Assembly (NCBI GenBank): GCA_029982205.1
Contig: JARRCM010000004.1
Span: forward strand, 28,102-92,101
From: Thermosediminibacterales bacterium
GTDB lineage: Bacteria > Bacillota > Thermosediminibacteria > Koleobacterales > JARRCM01
DNA: 64,000 bases
Direction: 5' to 3'
The notes beneath the pieces are model-generated. The model was not told where the DNA came from. It made no database searches and was given only the letters and a program-made list of their open reading frames with translations. The position numbers and the translations under genes are program-made. Positions 54,623-63,662 of the stretch are shown piece by piece. The stretch's first letter is position 1. The number at the start of each line of letters is the position of its first letter.

Positions 54623-55528
54623 TTGAGATTAGCGACAATTAAATTAAATGGTTCTGAAGTTGCTGCTATAGTTACATCATCAGGAGTTGTACCGGTGAAA
54701 ACAGTTAATGAAAAGTTTTCTAAAAACTGGTTAACTGATATGCTTGAAATTATAAAATCCGGTCAATTACAAGAAATGAATGAATGGTATATAAAGGAAG
54801 GAAAAGAGAAATTAGAAAACTTAAGTAATGACGACATTATACCAAAAAATGAAGCAAAATTTGCGCCTTTGTATCGTAATCCTAGAAAAATTTGGGGTAT
54901 CGGTCTAAATTATGTTGAGCATGCCTCAGATTTAGCTGAAAGAGCACCAAACACAGAACCAGCTAGTTTTATGAAACCGGATACTACAATAATTGGGCCT
55001 GGTGATCAGATAAAGATTCCTCATCAGTCAGAAAAAACTACTGCTGAAAGTGAATTGGGAGTTATTTTTGGCAAGAAATGCAAGAACGTAGAACGGAAAG
55101 ATTGGTTGGATGTAGTGGCTGGTTTTACAACTATTATAGATATGACAGCAGAAGATATACTTCGCAAAAATCCAAGGTATTTAACAAGAGCTAAGAGTTT
55201 TGATACATTTTTTAGTTTCGGGCCTCAATTGGTAACTCCTGACGAAATTGAGGATGTTTTTAGCCTTAAGGTTGCTACTGTGATTAATGGAAAAATTCAT
55301 GCACAAAATGTTGTGTCAAACATGACATTTCCCCCTGATTATTTAGTTTCATTTCATTCTAAAGTGATGACTATGCTGCCAGGGGATATTATTTCTACAG
55401 GCACTCCCAGGGCTGTTCATATAAATCATGGAGATGTTGTTGAATGCTGGATTGATGGTTTTGAGCCATTAGTTAATCCGGTAATTGATTTAAAAAATAA
55501 AAACGGAGGTGTAAAAAAATGGATTTAG
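54623..55528 (+). CDS. Fumarylacetoacetate hydrolase (FAH) family protein
   Basis: A 301-residue protein. The small N-terminal domain (about 1–85) precedes the FAH C-terminal domain. The domain begins KIWGIGLNYVEHASDLAERAPNTEPASFMKPDTTIIGPG. Metal ligands are visible in TTAESELGVIFGK (two Glu) and TTIIDMTAEDILR (Asp), with the RAKSFDTFFSFGP loop after them. Members hydrolyse or decarboxylate acylpyruvates, 2,4-dioxo acids or oxaloacetate. I chose TTG 54623, six bases after GGAGGTG; a GTG three codons upstream overlaps this ribosome site. The last ten bases overlap the SDR gene. Confidence 0.88.
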   Translation: MRLATIKLNGSEVAAIVTSSGVVPVKTVNEKFSKNWLTDMLEIIKSGQLQEMNEWYIKEGKEKLENLSNDDIIPKNEAKFAPLYRNPRKIWGIGLNYVEHASDLAERAPNTEPASFMKPDTTIIGPGDQIKIPHQSEKTTAESELGVIFGKKCKNVERKDWLDVVAGFTTIIDMTAEDILRKNPRYLTRAKSFDTFFSFGPQLVTPDEIEDVFSLKVATVINGKIHAQNVVSNMTFPPDYLVSFHSKVMTMLPGDIISTGTPRAVHINHGDVVECWIDGFEPLVNPVIDLKNKNGGVKKWI

Positions 55529-56307
55529 GCTTGAAAGGCAAGGCTGTAATTGTTCTGGCTTCTGATGCTGGATTAGGAAAAGCGGCTGCATTAGAATTTT
55601 CAAAAGAAGGGGCTAATGTCATGCTGTTTAGCCCGTTTGAAAACAAATTAAAAGAAGCCCAAGCAGAAATAAAAGAAGCTACTGGTAAAGAACCTCTTTA
55701 TACTGTAGGGGATATTACTAAATATGAAGATATTAAAAAAGTAGTTAAAAACACAGTAGATAATTTTGGTACTGTTGATGTTTTAGTAAATAATACTGCA
55801 GGGCCACCTGCTGGAACTTTTGAAGATTTTAATGATGAAGACTGGCAAAAAGCTTATGAATTAACGTTACTTAGTTATATTCGCGCTATCCGAGAAGTGC
55901 TTCCTTATATGAAGAAACAAGGGAGTGGAAGAATTGTTTGTTATACTTCTTCATCAGTAAAAAGGGTATTAGATAATTTGATATTATCAAATACTTTTAG
56001 AATGGGAGTAGTTGGTCTTGCTAAAACATTGTCTCAGGAACTAGGTAAACATAATATTTTAATAAATGTGATGGGTCCAGGAAGAATGGGAACTGATAGA
56101 ATAAAATATTTAGATAAAGTAAGAGCTGAAAAGGCAGGAATTACTGTTGAAGAAGTTGTGAAAAACACATGCAAAAATATTCCTTTAGGTAGGTATGGAG
56201 TACCAGAAGAATATGCAAAATTAACAGTTTTCCTGTGTTCTGAAGCCAATACTTATATTACCGGCCAAACAATATTAGTTGATGGTGGTATGGTAAAAGC
56301 TTTTTAA
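55519..56307 (+). CDS. SDR-family protein with altered catalytic residues
   Basis: A 262-residue Rossmann protein. The start MDLGLKGKAVIVLASDAGLGKAAALEFSKEGANV has ASDAGLG instead of the usual TGxxxGIG. NNTAGPP replaces NNAG. In the catalytic helix the expected YxxxK is SNTFR (about 155–159), so both Tyr and Lys are missing. This combination defines the known 'BKR-like SDR-like' group, whose reaction is unknown; ordinary hydride transfer is doubtful. The C-terminal TYITGQTILVDGGMVKAF is normal. Translation is coupled to the FAH gene by a 10-base overlap. Confidence 0.85.
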   Translation: MDLGLKGKAVIVLASDAGLGKAAALEFSKEGANVMLFSPFENKLKEAQAEIKEATGKEPLYTVGDITKYEDIKKVVKNTVDNFGTVDVLVNNTAGPPAGTFEDFNDEDWQKAYELTLLSYIRAIREVLPYMKKQGSGRIVCYTSSSVKRVLDNLILSNTFRMGVVGLAKTLSQELGKHNILINVMGPGRMGTDRIKYLDKVRAEKAGITVEEVVKNTCKNIPLGRYGVPEEYAKLTVFLCSEANTYITGQTILVDGGMVKAF

Positions 56308-56321
56308 CGTTTCAGTATCAA

Positions 56322-56359
56322 ACAACCAGGCGTCTCATTTTAAACGGGAGCCTGGTTGT
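56322..56359 (+). terminator. Hairpin after the SDR gene
   Basis: ACAACCAGGC (from 56322) pairs with GCCTGGTTGT (to 56359), with extra inner pairs. T residues after it are few, so it is a weak terminator or an RNA-processing hairpin splitting the operon before the RraA-like gene. Confidence 0.55.
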
Positions 56360-56369
56360 TGTATAAATT

Positions 56370-56393
56370 ATAGATTTATAATATAGATTTATA
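56370..56393. repeat. Direct repeat upstream of the RraA-like gene
   Basis: ATAGATTTATA occurs at 56370–56380 and 56383–56393, a 13-base period. It lies between the SDR terminator-like hairpin and the next start codon (56476) and may be part of a promoter or regulator site. Confidence 0.35.
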
Positions 56394-56475
56394 GCATATA
56401 CATATAACAGATGAAAATATTTAATTAAAAAAATTTTACTTTATGTAATTAGCAGAAATAAAGGAGTGAAATAAG

Positions 56476-57171
56476 ATGGCTAATGTTGGTTTTAGAATAT
56501 TTACAAATATCAAAAGGCCTCCTCGTAAGTTGGTGGAAGAATTTAAAAATTTTTGCACACCAAATATAGCTGACAACATGAACAGGTTTTTTTGTGTTGC
56601 GTCTGAAATAAAAATGATCAATGAAAAAAAAGGATTAAAAATGGTTGGAACTGCTTTAACAGTTAGAACGAGAACAGCGGATAATTTGTTGGTTCATAAG
56701 GCAATTGATATAGCAAAACCAGGAGATGTGATTGTAGTAGATGCTGCTGGTGATATGAACAATGCTATTTTGGGCGAAATTATGGTAAGAATAGCTATGA
56801 AAAGGGAACTTGGCGGATTTTTAATAGATGGATGTATAAGAGATTCAGGTGAAATAAGAGAAATGGATTTTCCGGTTTTTGCAAGAGGCGCAAATCCCAA
56901 AGGACCTTATAAGGATGGTCCTGGAGAGATAAATGTGTCGGTTTCTTGCGGTGGAGTAGTAGTTCGGCCTGGAGATATTATAATAGGTGATGCTGACGGT
57001 GTTGTAGTGATTCCACCTGAAGAAGCAGAAGAAATTTTGGAAAAAACGAAAAAAATTGCTGAGAAAGAAAAAAGAATATTTGAAGAAATTGAGAATGGAA
57101 CGTTAGACAGAAGCTGGATTGATAAAACTTTAATAGAGAGAGGATGTGAAATAATAAATGGTATCGAATGA
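56476..57171 (+). CDS. RraA/HMG-CHA aldolase family protein
   Basis: A 231-residue protein of the RraA-like fold. The active-site block of the class II pyruvate aldolases in this family is visible as GGFLIDGCIRDSGEIREM (about 116–133; Asp and Arg that bind metal and substrate). GDADGVVVIPPEEAEEIL follows near 173. Members cleave 4-hydroxy-4-methyl-2-oxoglutarate or 4-carboxy-4-hydroxy-2-oxoadipate and can decarboxylate oxaloacetate; others merely bind RNase E. The dehydrogenase context favours an aldolase or decarboxylase. Its 3' end overlaps the Ldh-type gene by 14 bases. Confidence 0.85.
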   Translation: MANVGFRIFTNIKRPPRKLVEEFKNFCTPNIADNMNRFFCVASEIKMINEKKGLKMVGTALTVRTRTADNLLVHKAIDIAKPGDVIVVDAAGDMNNAILGEIMVRIAMKRELGGFLIDGCIRDSGEIREMDFPVFARGANPKGPYKDGPGEINVSVSCGGVVVRPGDIIIGDADGVVVIPPEEAEEILEKTKKIAEKEKRIFEEIENGTLDRSWIDKTLIERGCEIINGIE

Positions 57172-58225
57172 AAACATTAAATACATTAACTATAATGAAT
57201 TAAAAACATTCTGCAGTGAACTTTTTAAATCAGAAGGTATTCCTTCTGAAGAAGCAGAAATTATTGCAGATAATTTGGTGCAGGCAAATTTAAGAGGTGT
57301 TGATTCACATGGTGTAAGCCGTATGCCTATTTATATGAAAAGGCTAAAATTAGGGTTAGTAAATCCCGTATGTAAAACTAAAATAGAAAAAAAGTCAGTA
57401 AGTACAGCTGTTATCAATGGCTGTAACAGTATGGGCGCTGTTGTAGGATATAAGGCAATGAATTATGCAATAAACGAAGCTAAAGAAAAAGGGATCTTTT
57501 TTGTTGCAGTAAATAATTCGAATCATTTTGGAACAGCAGCTTTTTATGCTATGATGGCATTAGAGCATAATATGATAGGTTTTTCTACATCTAATGCTCC
57601 ATCTAGTATGGCACCGTGGGGAGGATATAAACCATTTTTTGGAACAAATCCGTTTTCGTTTGCTATTCCAGCAGATAAAAGAGCGCCGATTGTAATTGAT
57701 ATGGCTACTAGTGTGGTTGCAAGGGGAAAGATCATTTTAGCACTGAAGAACAATAAAAAAATCCCAGAGGGATGGGCAATAAACAAAGAAGGAGAGGTAA
57801 CAACCGACCCTAGAGAAGCTTTGGAAGGTTCAGTTTTGCCTTTTGCAGGTCCTAAAGGATATTCAATAGCTTTATTAATAGATGTTTTATGTGGTATCTT
57901 ATCTGGAGCCGTATATGGACCGCATATTAATTCTTTGTATGATAATTTTGAGGAACCTCAAAATATAGGTCACTGTTTTGCTGCTATTGATATTAGCAAA
58001 TTAATTGATCCAGCAGAGTTTAAAAACAAGGTAGATAAAATGATAGAAGAAATCAAATCTTCACCAAAAGCTAAGCATGTAGAAGAAATATATTTACCAG
58101 GTGAAATAGAATTTAATACCCAAAAAGAAAGAATTGAAAAGGGCATTCCTTTAACTATACCAGTAATTAAAGAGTTGAAATATTTAGGTAAGAGTTATAA
58201 TGTGAATACCGATCTATTTGAATAA
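57158..58225 (+). CDS. Ldh/MDH2-family NAD(P)-dependent dehydrogenase (ComC/AllD/YlbC-like)
   Basis: A 355-residue enzyme of the type-2 malate/lactate dehydrogenase family. The N-terminal ANLRGVDSHGVSRMPIYMKRL has the catalytic His (SHG). NSNHFGTAAFYAMMALEHNMIGFSTSNA and GTNPFSFAIPADKRAPIVIDMATSVVARGKI form the cofactor site, and GPKGYSIALLIDVLCGILSGA is near residue 230. Relatives are (R)-sulfolactate (ComC), ureidoglycolate and 2,3-diketogulonate dehydrogenases. It is stereochemically opposite in type to the SerA-like dehydrogenase in the same cluster. It ends the operon and is followed by a hairpin. Confidence 0.9.
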   Translation: MVSNENIKYINYNELKTFCSELFKSEGIPSEEAEIIADNLVQANLRGVDSHGVSRMPIYMKRLKLGLVNPVCKTKIEKKSVSTAVINGCNSMGAVVGYKAMNYAINEAKEKGIFFVAVNNSNHFGTAAFYAMMALEHNMIGFSTSNAPSSMAPWGGYKPFFGTNPFSFAIPADKRAPIVIDMATSVVARGKIILALKNNKKIPEGWAINKEGEVTTDPREALEGSVLPFAGPKGYSIALLIDVLCGILSGAVYGPHINSLYDNFEEPQNIGHCFAAIDISKLIDPAEFKNKVDKMIEEIKSSPKAKHVEEIYLPGEIEFNTQKERIEKGIPLTIPVIKELKYLGKSYNVNTDLFE

Positions 58226-58280
58226 AAATATTTTATAATGATAATTGTGATCTTCTAAGCTATTTCCAATCCACGTGTAA

Positions 58281-58310
58281 AAGGTGATACCGTTATTGTA
58301 GTATCACCTT
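58281..58310. terminator. Bidirectional terminator between Ldh-type and cdaR-like genes
   Basis: AAGGTGATAC (58281–58290) and GTATCACCTT (58301–58310) make a perfect 10-bp stem with a 10-base loop. The minus strand continues with TTTTACACG. It sits between converging genes; the rest of 58226–58411 has no gene. Confidence 0.75.
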
Positions 58311-58411
58311 ATCCTATTATCTTCTATTATCTTACCCGCAGCTATTATCAGATAATCAGATATATGTTGTAACATCCGTTCTGGCAGAAATTTATGAAGT
58401 GACTGTAAGTG

Positions 58412-59683
58412 TTAAGGCAATAGTTTGGTTTTATATTTATAACCCGAAAAAGTAGATTCCATATTCTTGGCTGATGAGCTTTTGTTTTTAAAGGTATCAA
58501 TTATTAAGCTTATGTTTAAATCAATAGCATTACTAAAAATTCGGGGGTCTCTACCGGTAAGCTTGAAAATTTTGTTTAATCGATATAGTAATGTATTTCT
58601 ATGGATATAAAGCTTTCGAGAAGCTTTGCTGATATTTAAACCGCAGTCTAAAAAAGTAATTAGAGTCTTTTTTAATGTATCATCCAAAAGTTCATTTAAG
58701 TCATGAGGTATACAGAGATATTTTTTAGTGTAATTTTTTAGAGTTTTTTCAGGCAGGCTATCAATCAGGAGATAAATTCCTAGGTCATTAAAGTAGAATA
58801 CATTATTTTTACAATGATACATATCCAATCCAGATTCCTTTATCATTTTTCCTATGTTTATTGCTTTTAAAGCTTCTTTATATGAATTTTTCAATTCACT
58901 GATAGAATCACATAATGAACCAATCCCAGCGCAAACTTCAAGATCAAATCTTTTTAACATTGTACAAATGTTTCCACACTTATCAATGATTTTTTCTATT
59001 TGTTTATTATAGTTGTCAATATTTGTTATACTCAAAAGAATAACAAAATTTCCGTTACCTAGTGATATTACAATATCCTGTTTGTCATTACTGAGATTAT
59101 TTTCGATAACATCGTAAATTTTTTTGCTTAGGTTTTGATTTAGAAGTTCGTTTATTTTTTTTGAATTAATATTAGTATTAAATACTATACATATTCTAGG
59201 CAAATTAAGGTCAAAACCAAAGACCTTTCCTCTCATTATAATTTGGTCTTCATTTATATCCCGTAAATTTCCATGAATCAAATTATATATAAATATTTCT
59301 TTTGATTTTTTGGTCATTTGAATTTGCTCAACTAAAAATGTTTGTTGCATCATTAATTCGACCATTGTTTTGACTAATTCTCCATAACTTTTAACTTTGA
59401 AGAGATTTCCAGTAATTCCAACCACTCCAATTACTTTGTTGTTAAAAGTAATAGGGAGGTTTATGCCTGGTTTAACACCTTCCATCTTATTAATATCTTC
59501 ATCAGTTATTTCTAAGTTTTTTCCGGTTTTTACGACCTCTAGTGCTCCTTGATGGAAGGTATTAATTCTTTTTTTATTTGTACTAGCAATAATAATTCCC
59601 CTCTTGTCCATTATATTTATGTCATAACCAATTATTTTTTTTATTTTATTTACTATTTCTGAAGCTAAATAAGTAGACAACAA
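58412..59683 (-). CDS. CdaR/PucR-type regulator (sugar-diacid recognition)
   Basis: A 423-residue transcription factor. The N-terminal domain (about 4–135), with NIMDKRGIIIASTNKKRINTFHQGAL and KPGINLPITFNNKVIGVVGITG, is the sugar-diacid-recognition PAS-like domain of CdaR. A middle GGDEF-like region follows. The C-terminal PucR helix-turn-helix (about 335–395) reads FLDCGLNISKASRKLYIHRNTLLYRLNKI. CdaR proteins sense glucarate, galactarate or glycerate, so the operon likely handles a hydroxylated carboxylate. The start is TTG 59681–59683 after GAGAGGGGG. It lies on the minus strand between the Ldh-type gene and the IclR gene. Confidence 0.88.
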   Translation of the reverse strand: MLSTYLASEIVNKIKKIIGYDINIMDKRGIIIASTNKKRINTFHQGALEVVKTGKNLEITDEDINKMEGVKPGINLPITFNNKVIGVVGITGNLFKVKSYGELVKTMVELMMQQTFLVEQIQMTKKSKEIFIYNLIHGNLRDINEDQIIMRGKVFGFDLNLPRICIVFNTNINSKKINELLNQNLSKKIYDVIENNLSNDKQDIVISLGNGNFVILLSITNIDNYNKQIEKIIDKCGNICTMLKRFDLEVCAGIGSLCDSISELKNSYKEALKAINIGKMIKESGLDMYHCKNNVFYFNDLGIYLLIDSLPEKTLKNYTKKYLCIPHDLNELLDDTLKKTLITFLDCGLNISKASRKLYIHRNTLLYRLNKIFKLTGRDPRIFSNAIDLNISLIIDTFKNKSSSAKNMESTFSGYKYKTKLLP

Positions 59684-59739
59684 AATATGATCCCCCTCTC
59701 AGTTTAATATATAAATTTATTGATGTTGTTCTCCTTTCT

Positions 59740-60522
59740 TTAAGGTTTAAAGCCTAATTCCTTTGAAATTGCAGCGGCTTCTTCCTTAACGGCAAGGATG
59801 TATTTGTCTATATCTGAATTATCAAACCTGTACTTAGGTCCTGATATGCTGATGGCTGCAATTATAGTTTTGTTTCTATCCCTTATGGGAGCTGCTATAC
59901 ACATAACTCCTTCTTCACGTTCCTCATCATCCATAGCATATCCCTCGGCTCGAGCTTTTCTTAGTTCTTCCAATAATTTTTCCTTTTTAGTGATAGTGTT
60001 TTTGGTATAGGAAGGCAATCCATTAACTGAGATTATATGTTCTATTTCATTTTCTTCCATTTCTGAAAGTAAAACTTTCCCAACCGCTGTACAGTGGGGT
60101 AATATCTTGGCGCCAATTTTTGTAAAAATTCTAACCATTTTATCGCTTGTTTGTTGTGCAATATATAGACACTTGCATCCATTTAAAACTACAAGATTAG
60201 TAGTTTCTCCACTTATTTCTGTTAATCTTTTTAGATGAGGAATGGAAACTGCTATTAACTCGTTTTCATTTCTAGCAAGTATTCCGATTATATAAAGTTT
60301 TATTCCGAGTCTGTATTTACTATTGGTAGAATTTTTCTCTAAAATTCCTTTGTGTTCTAAGGTGGAAACAATTCTATGCACACTACTCTTATGTAAATTT
60401 AGTTTATTAGCAATTTCAGTAACCCCCAATTCTAAATTATATTGATCAAAAAGCTCTAAAATATCTACCGCCCTGCTTATAGAATTGATTATATGTTTTT
60501 GGGTTGATAAATTCTTTTCCAT
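59740..60522 (-). CDS. IclR-family transcriptional regulator
   Basis: A 260-residue protein. The winged helix-turn-helix (about 8–75) contains SISRAVDILELFDQYN and EIANKLNLHKSSVHRIVSTLEHKG. The effector domain follows (about 80–255), with GETTNLVVLNGCKCLYIAQQ, LPHCTAVGKVLLSE and the signature GYAMDDEEREEGVMCIAAPIRD. IclR proteins act on carboxylate operons such as acetate, shikimate and sulfolactate. I chose the ATG at 60520–60522, after TAGGAGG; a start at 60564 would overlap the operator-like palindromes. It probably controls the adjacent carboxylate operon. Confidence 0.92.
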   Translation of the reverse strand: MEKNLSTQKHIINSISRAVDILELFDQYNLELGVTEIANKLNLHKSSVHRIVSTLEHKGILEKNSTNSKYRLGIKLYIIGILARNENELIAVSIPHLKRLTEISGETTNLVVLNGCKCLYIAQQTSDKMVRIFTKIGAKILPHCTAVGKVLLSEMEENEIEHIISVNGLPSYTKNTITKKEKLLEELRKARAEGYAMDDEEREEGVMCIAAPIRDRNKTIIAAISISGPKYRFDNSDIDKYILAVKEEAAAISKELGFKP

Positions 60523-60540
60523 GTTACCTCCTATAAACAT

Positions 60541-60564
60541 ATATTGTTCACAATATCGGAACAA
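60541..60564. promoter_or_regulatory. Operator-like palindromes upstream of the IclR gene
   Basis: Two overlapping inverted repeats are seen. ATATTGT–TC–ACAATAT is at 60541–60556, and TTGTTC–N9–GAACAA at 60544–60564 contains GTTCACAATATCGGAAC, close to the IclR-type GTTCCG…CGGAAC shape. The site would sit near the regulator's own promoter, consistent with autoregulation. ACAATAT also occurs at 50201–50207 in the transporter promoter. The 254 bases from 60523 to 60776 hold nothing else I can support. Confidence 0.5.
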
Positions 60565-60776
60565 CGTTTTATTATTTATATCTAAATATATTCGTTGAAA
60601 AAATAAAATTTCCTCCTTAAAGAGAAAAAATAAGTTTATTGATTATAAAAATATATTATAACAATGGTCATGGCTGGATTTGATTTTTTAACCTACAACT
60701 TTAATAGCTTGTTTTATTTTTGATTTTATAAATACTAACTTTAACGGATATCTAGAGAATGAAAGCATGATTTTTG

Positions 60777-60805
60777 TTGATTTTTGAATTGGGTGAGGAT
60801 ATACT
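60777..60805 (+). promoter_or_regulatory. Promoter of gyrA
   Basis: -35 TTGATT (60777–60782), 17-base spacer, -10 TATACT (60800–60805). The leader to the gyrA ATG at 60936 is about 125 bases, with an AAAGGAGAG ribosome site. Confidence 0.6.
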
Positions 60806-60935
60806 ATTAAAGGGAGAATTATCAAAATTTAACAAAGCAGGTTACTATTAATGTGTTTTATTGTTATTATTCGAATTTTTCACGGTAGTTCATTTATAAA
60901 CTGCTATAACATACAAAAGGAGAGTGTTTCGATAA

Positions 60936-63365
60936 ATGCCTGAGATTAATTCCGGAAACGTAATTCCAGTTAAAATAGAAGATGAAATGAAAAAATCTTA
61001 TATCGATTATGCCATGAGCGTAATAGTTGGACGTGCTCTGCCAGATGTAAGAGATGGCCTTAAACCTATTCATAGGCGCATTCTTTATGCCATGAAGGAA
61101 CTAGGGCTAACTCCTGATAAAGCACATAGAAAATCAGCTACTATAGTGGGAGATACGATGGGAAAATATCATCCCCATGGTGATGCTGCTATATATGATG
61201 CTATGGTTAGAATGGCTCAAGACTTTTCTATGAGGTACCCTCTTATAGATGGCCATGGAAACTTTGGATCAATAGATGGAGATTCAGCGGCTGCCATGAG
61301 GTATACAGAAGCAAGATTATCATCATTAGCTACTGAACTCTTAACAGACATTGATAAAGAAACGGTAAATTTTGTGCCTAATTTTGATGAGACATTAAAA
61401 GAACCTGAGGTGCTTCCTTCAAGGTTTCCAAACCTTCTGGTAAATGGTTCGTCTGGGATTGCTGTAGGTATGGCAACAAACATTCCTCCTCATAACCTGG
61501 GAGAAGTTATAGACGGTATCTTGATGTTAATTGAAAATCCCGATGTATCTATAAAAAAGTTGATGACAGTGATAAAAGGGCCTGATTTTCCTACAGGTGG
61601 GCTTATAATGGGCCGAGAGGGTATAAAATCTGCTTATCGTACAGGTCGAGGGAGTATCAAGGTTAGGGCAAAAGTAAATCTAGAAACGATTTCCGGCAAC
61701 AGAAACAGAATAGTTGTAACAGAAATTCCTTATCAAGTTAACAAAGCTCGTCTTATTGAGAAAATAGCAGATTTGGTTAAGGAGAAAAAAATTGAAAGCA
61801 TTAGTGATTTAAGAGATGAAAGCGACAGGCATGGAATGCGTATAGTAATTGAACTGAAAAGAGATGCTAATCCACATGTTGTTTTAAATCAACTTTATAA
61901 ACACACTCAAATGCAGGTAACATTCGGTGCAATAATGCTAGCGCTCGTAAGTGGTGTACCTAAAATAATGAATCTTAAACAGATAATACAACATTATCTT
62001 GAACATCAAAAAGAAGTTATAATAAGGCGTACAAGGTATGACCTAAATAAAGCTGAAGCACGTGCGCATATTTTAGAAGGGTTAAGAATTGCTCTAGACA
62101 ATATCGATGCTATTGTAAATCTTATCAGAAAATCAAAGACAGTCGATGATGCAAGACAGGGATTAATGAAAACTTTTAACCTTTCGGAAAAACAAGCCCA
62201 GGCAATTTTAGATATGAGGCTTCAAAAGCTTACAGGTTTAGAAAGGGAAAAGGTGGAATCTGAGTATAAAGAAGTGATGGATAGAATTTCTTATTATAAA
62301 GCTGTACTTAGTGATGAAAAACTGGTGTTAGATATAATCAAAAAAGAGCTCACAGATATAAAGCAAAAATACGCTGATGAGCGAAGAACAAAGATCACTT
62401 TAGATGTTGAATCTATAGAAATTGAAGACCTTATTGAGGAACAGGATATTGCTATAACTATTACACATATGGGATATATTAAAAGACTGCCTTTAGCAAC
62501 TTATAGGAGTCAGCGAAGGGGAGGAAGAGGCATTACAGGTATAACTACCAGGGAAGAAGACTTTGTTGAAAACCTGTTTATAACAACAACTCATCACAAC
62601 ATACTTTTCTTTACAAATCAAGGAAATCTATATAGATTAAAAGGGTATGAAGTTCCAGAAGCCGGTCGAACGGCAAAAGGAACTGCCATAATAAATTTGC
62701 TTCCATTAAACAGGAATGAAAAGGTCAATACAGTTATACCGATAAAAGAATTTGATGATAATCATTATCTGATAATGGCCACTAAAAACGGAATAGTTAA
62801 AAAGACAAACCTTTCGGAGTATGCCACTTCAAGAAAAAATGGCTTAATTGCAATAAAACTTGATGAAGGTGATGAACTTATTAGAGTTAGACATACCGAT
62901 GGAAAAAACGATATTATTCTTGGAACAAAACAAGGAATTTGTATTAGGTTTTCAGAAAAAGATGTTAGAGATATTGGAAGAACTGCTCGGGGAGTTAAAG
63001 GAATAACCCTGAATGAAGGTGATGAAGTTATAGGAATGGATATTGTTGATGGAGAAGGAGATTTACTAGTTGTTACTGAAAAAGGTTTCGGCAAGAAAAC
63101 TCCATTAAAAGAATACAGAATTCAATCCCGTGGAGGGAAAGGAATAATCACATACAAAACAGGAAAGAAAACCGGTAATTTGATTGATATAAGGGTAGTA
63201 AGCGATAATGATGAGATAATCTTGATAAGTGCTGAAGGGATTGTTATACGGTTAAAGGTTAAAGAAATTTCTAAAATGGGCAGAAATACTCAAGGTGTCA
63301 TATTAATGAAACTTGAAAAGGGCGATCATGTTGTAAGTCTTGCTTTAGTTCCTAAAGAAATCTGA
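60936..63365 (+). CDS. gyrA: DNA gyrase subunit A
   Basis: An 809-residue type II topoisomerase subunit. The breakage–reunion domain has the catalytic Tyr 123 in MRYTEARLS. The quinolone-resistance region contains [15 protein letters not shown] (77–91), where the position equal to E. coli Ser83 is Ala 84 and the Asp87 equivalent is kept (Asp 88). The GyrA-box QRRGGRG near residue 526 starts the C-terminal wrapping domain of six blades. Length is normal. It has its own promoter because the carboxylate cluster separates it from gyrB. No clear intrinsic terminator follows. Confidence 0.98.
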   Translation: MPEINSGNVIPVKIEDEMKKSYIDYAMSVIVGRALPDVRDGLKPIHRRILYAMKELGLTPDKAHRKSATIVGDTMGKYHPHGDAAIYDAMVRMAQDFSMRYPLIDGHGNFGSIDGDSAAAMRYTEARLSSLATELLTDIDKETVNFVPNFDETLKEPEVLPSRFPNLLVNGSSGIAVGMATNIPPHNLGEVIDGILMLIENPDVSIKKLMTVIKGPDFPTGGLIMGREGIKSAYRTGRGSIKVRAKVNLETISGNRNRIVVTEIPYQVNKARLIEKIADLVKEKKIESISDLRDESDRHGMRIVIELKRDANPHVVLNQLYKHTQMQVTFGAIMLALVSGVPKIMNLKQIIQHYLEHQKEVIIRRTRYDLNKAEARAHILEGLRIALDNIDAIVNLIRKSKTVDDARQGLMKTFNLSEKQAQAILDMRLQKLTGLEREKVESEYKEVMDRISYYKAVLSDEKLVLDIIKKELTDIKQKYADERRTKITLDVESIEIEDLIEEQDIAITITHMGYIKRLPLATYRSQRRGGRGITGITTREEDFVENLFITTTHHNILFFTNQGNLYRLKGYEVPEAGRTAKGTAIINLLPLNRNEKVNTVIPIKEFDDNHYLIMATKNGIVKKTNLSEYATSRKNGLIAIKLDEGDELIRVRHTDGKNDIILGTKQGICIRFSEKDVRDIGRTARGVKGITLNEGDEVIGMDIVDGEGDLLVVTEKGFGKKTPLKEYRIQSRGGKGIITYKTGKKTGNLIDIRVVSDNDEIILISAEGIVIRLKVKEISKMGRNTQGVILMKLEKGDHVVSLALVPKEI

Positions 63366-63480
63366 TGTTTTATTTAATTCTTGAACGCAAAATTTTGTCG
63401 TATACTCATGAATTAAAAAGAAAAAAACAGATTAATTAAAATAAACCGCATAATTTCTCTATAATCAGCCATACTATTTG

Positions 63481-63510
63481 TTGCAAGCTATATATTTGTT
63501 GTGGTAATAT
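63481..63510 (+). promoter_or_regulatory. Possible rRNA operon promoter
   Basis: TTGCAA (63481–63486), 18-base spacer, TAATAT (63505–63510). It lies 150 bases before the 16S 5' end. Downstream TTGACAACTGAACAG (63556–63570) is the kind of leader sequence often seen next to Firmicute rRNAs, and CATACT/AGTATG (63601–63616) forms a small processing-type hairpin. Confidence 0.45.
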
Positions 63511-63662
63511 ATCAAATGTCGCATGAATTGGCAATAAACGATCCGATTTGGTCATTGACAACTGAACAGGGTTTAGGCATGGGTGTGAGAGATAGGTAGT
63601 CATACTAGGAAGTATGGCTGTATGTAGAGCAGAATATTATTTTTGGATATGGTATAGAGGAA

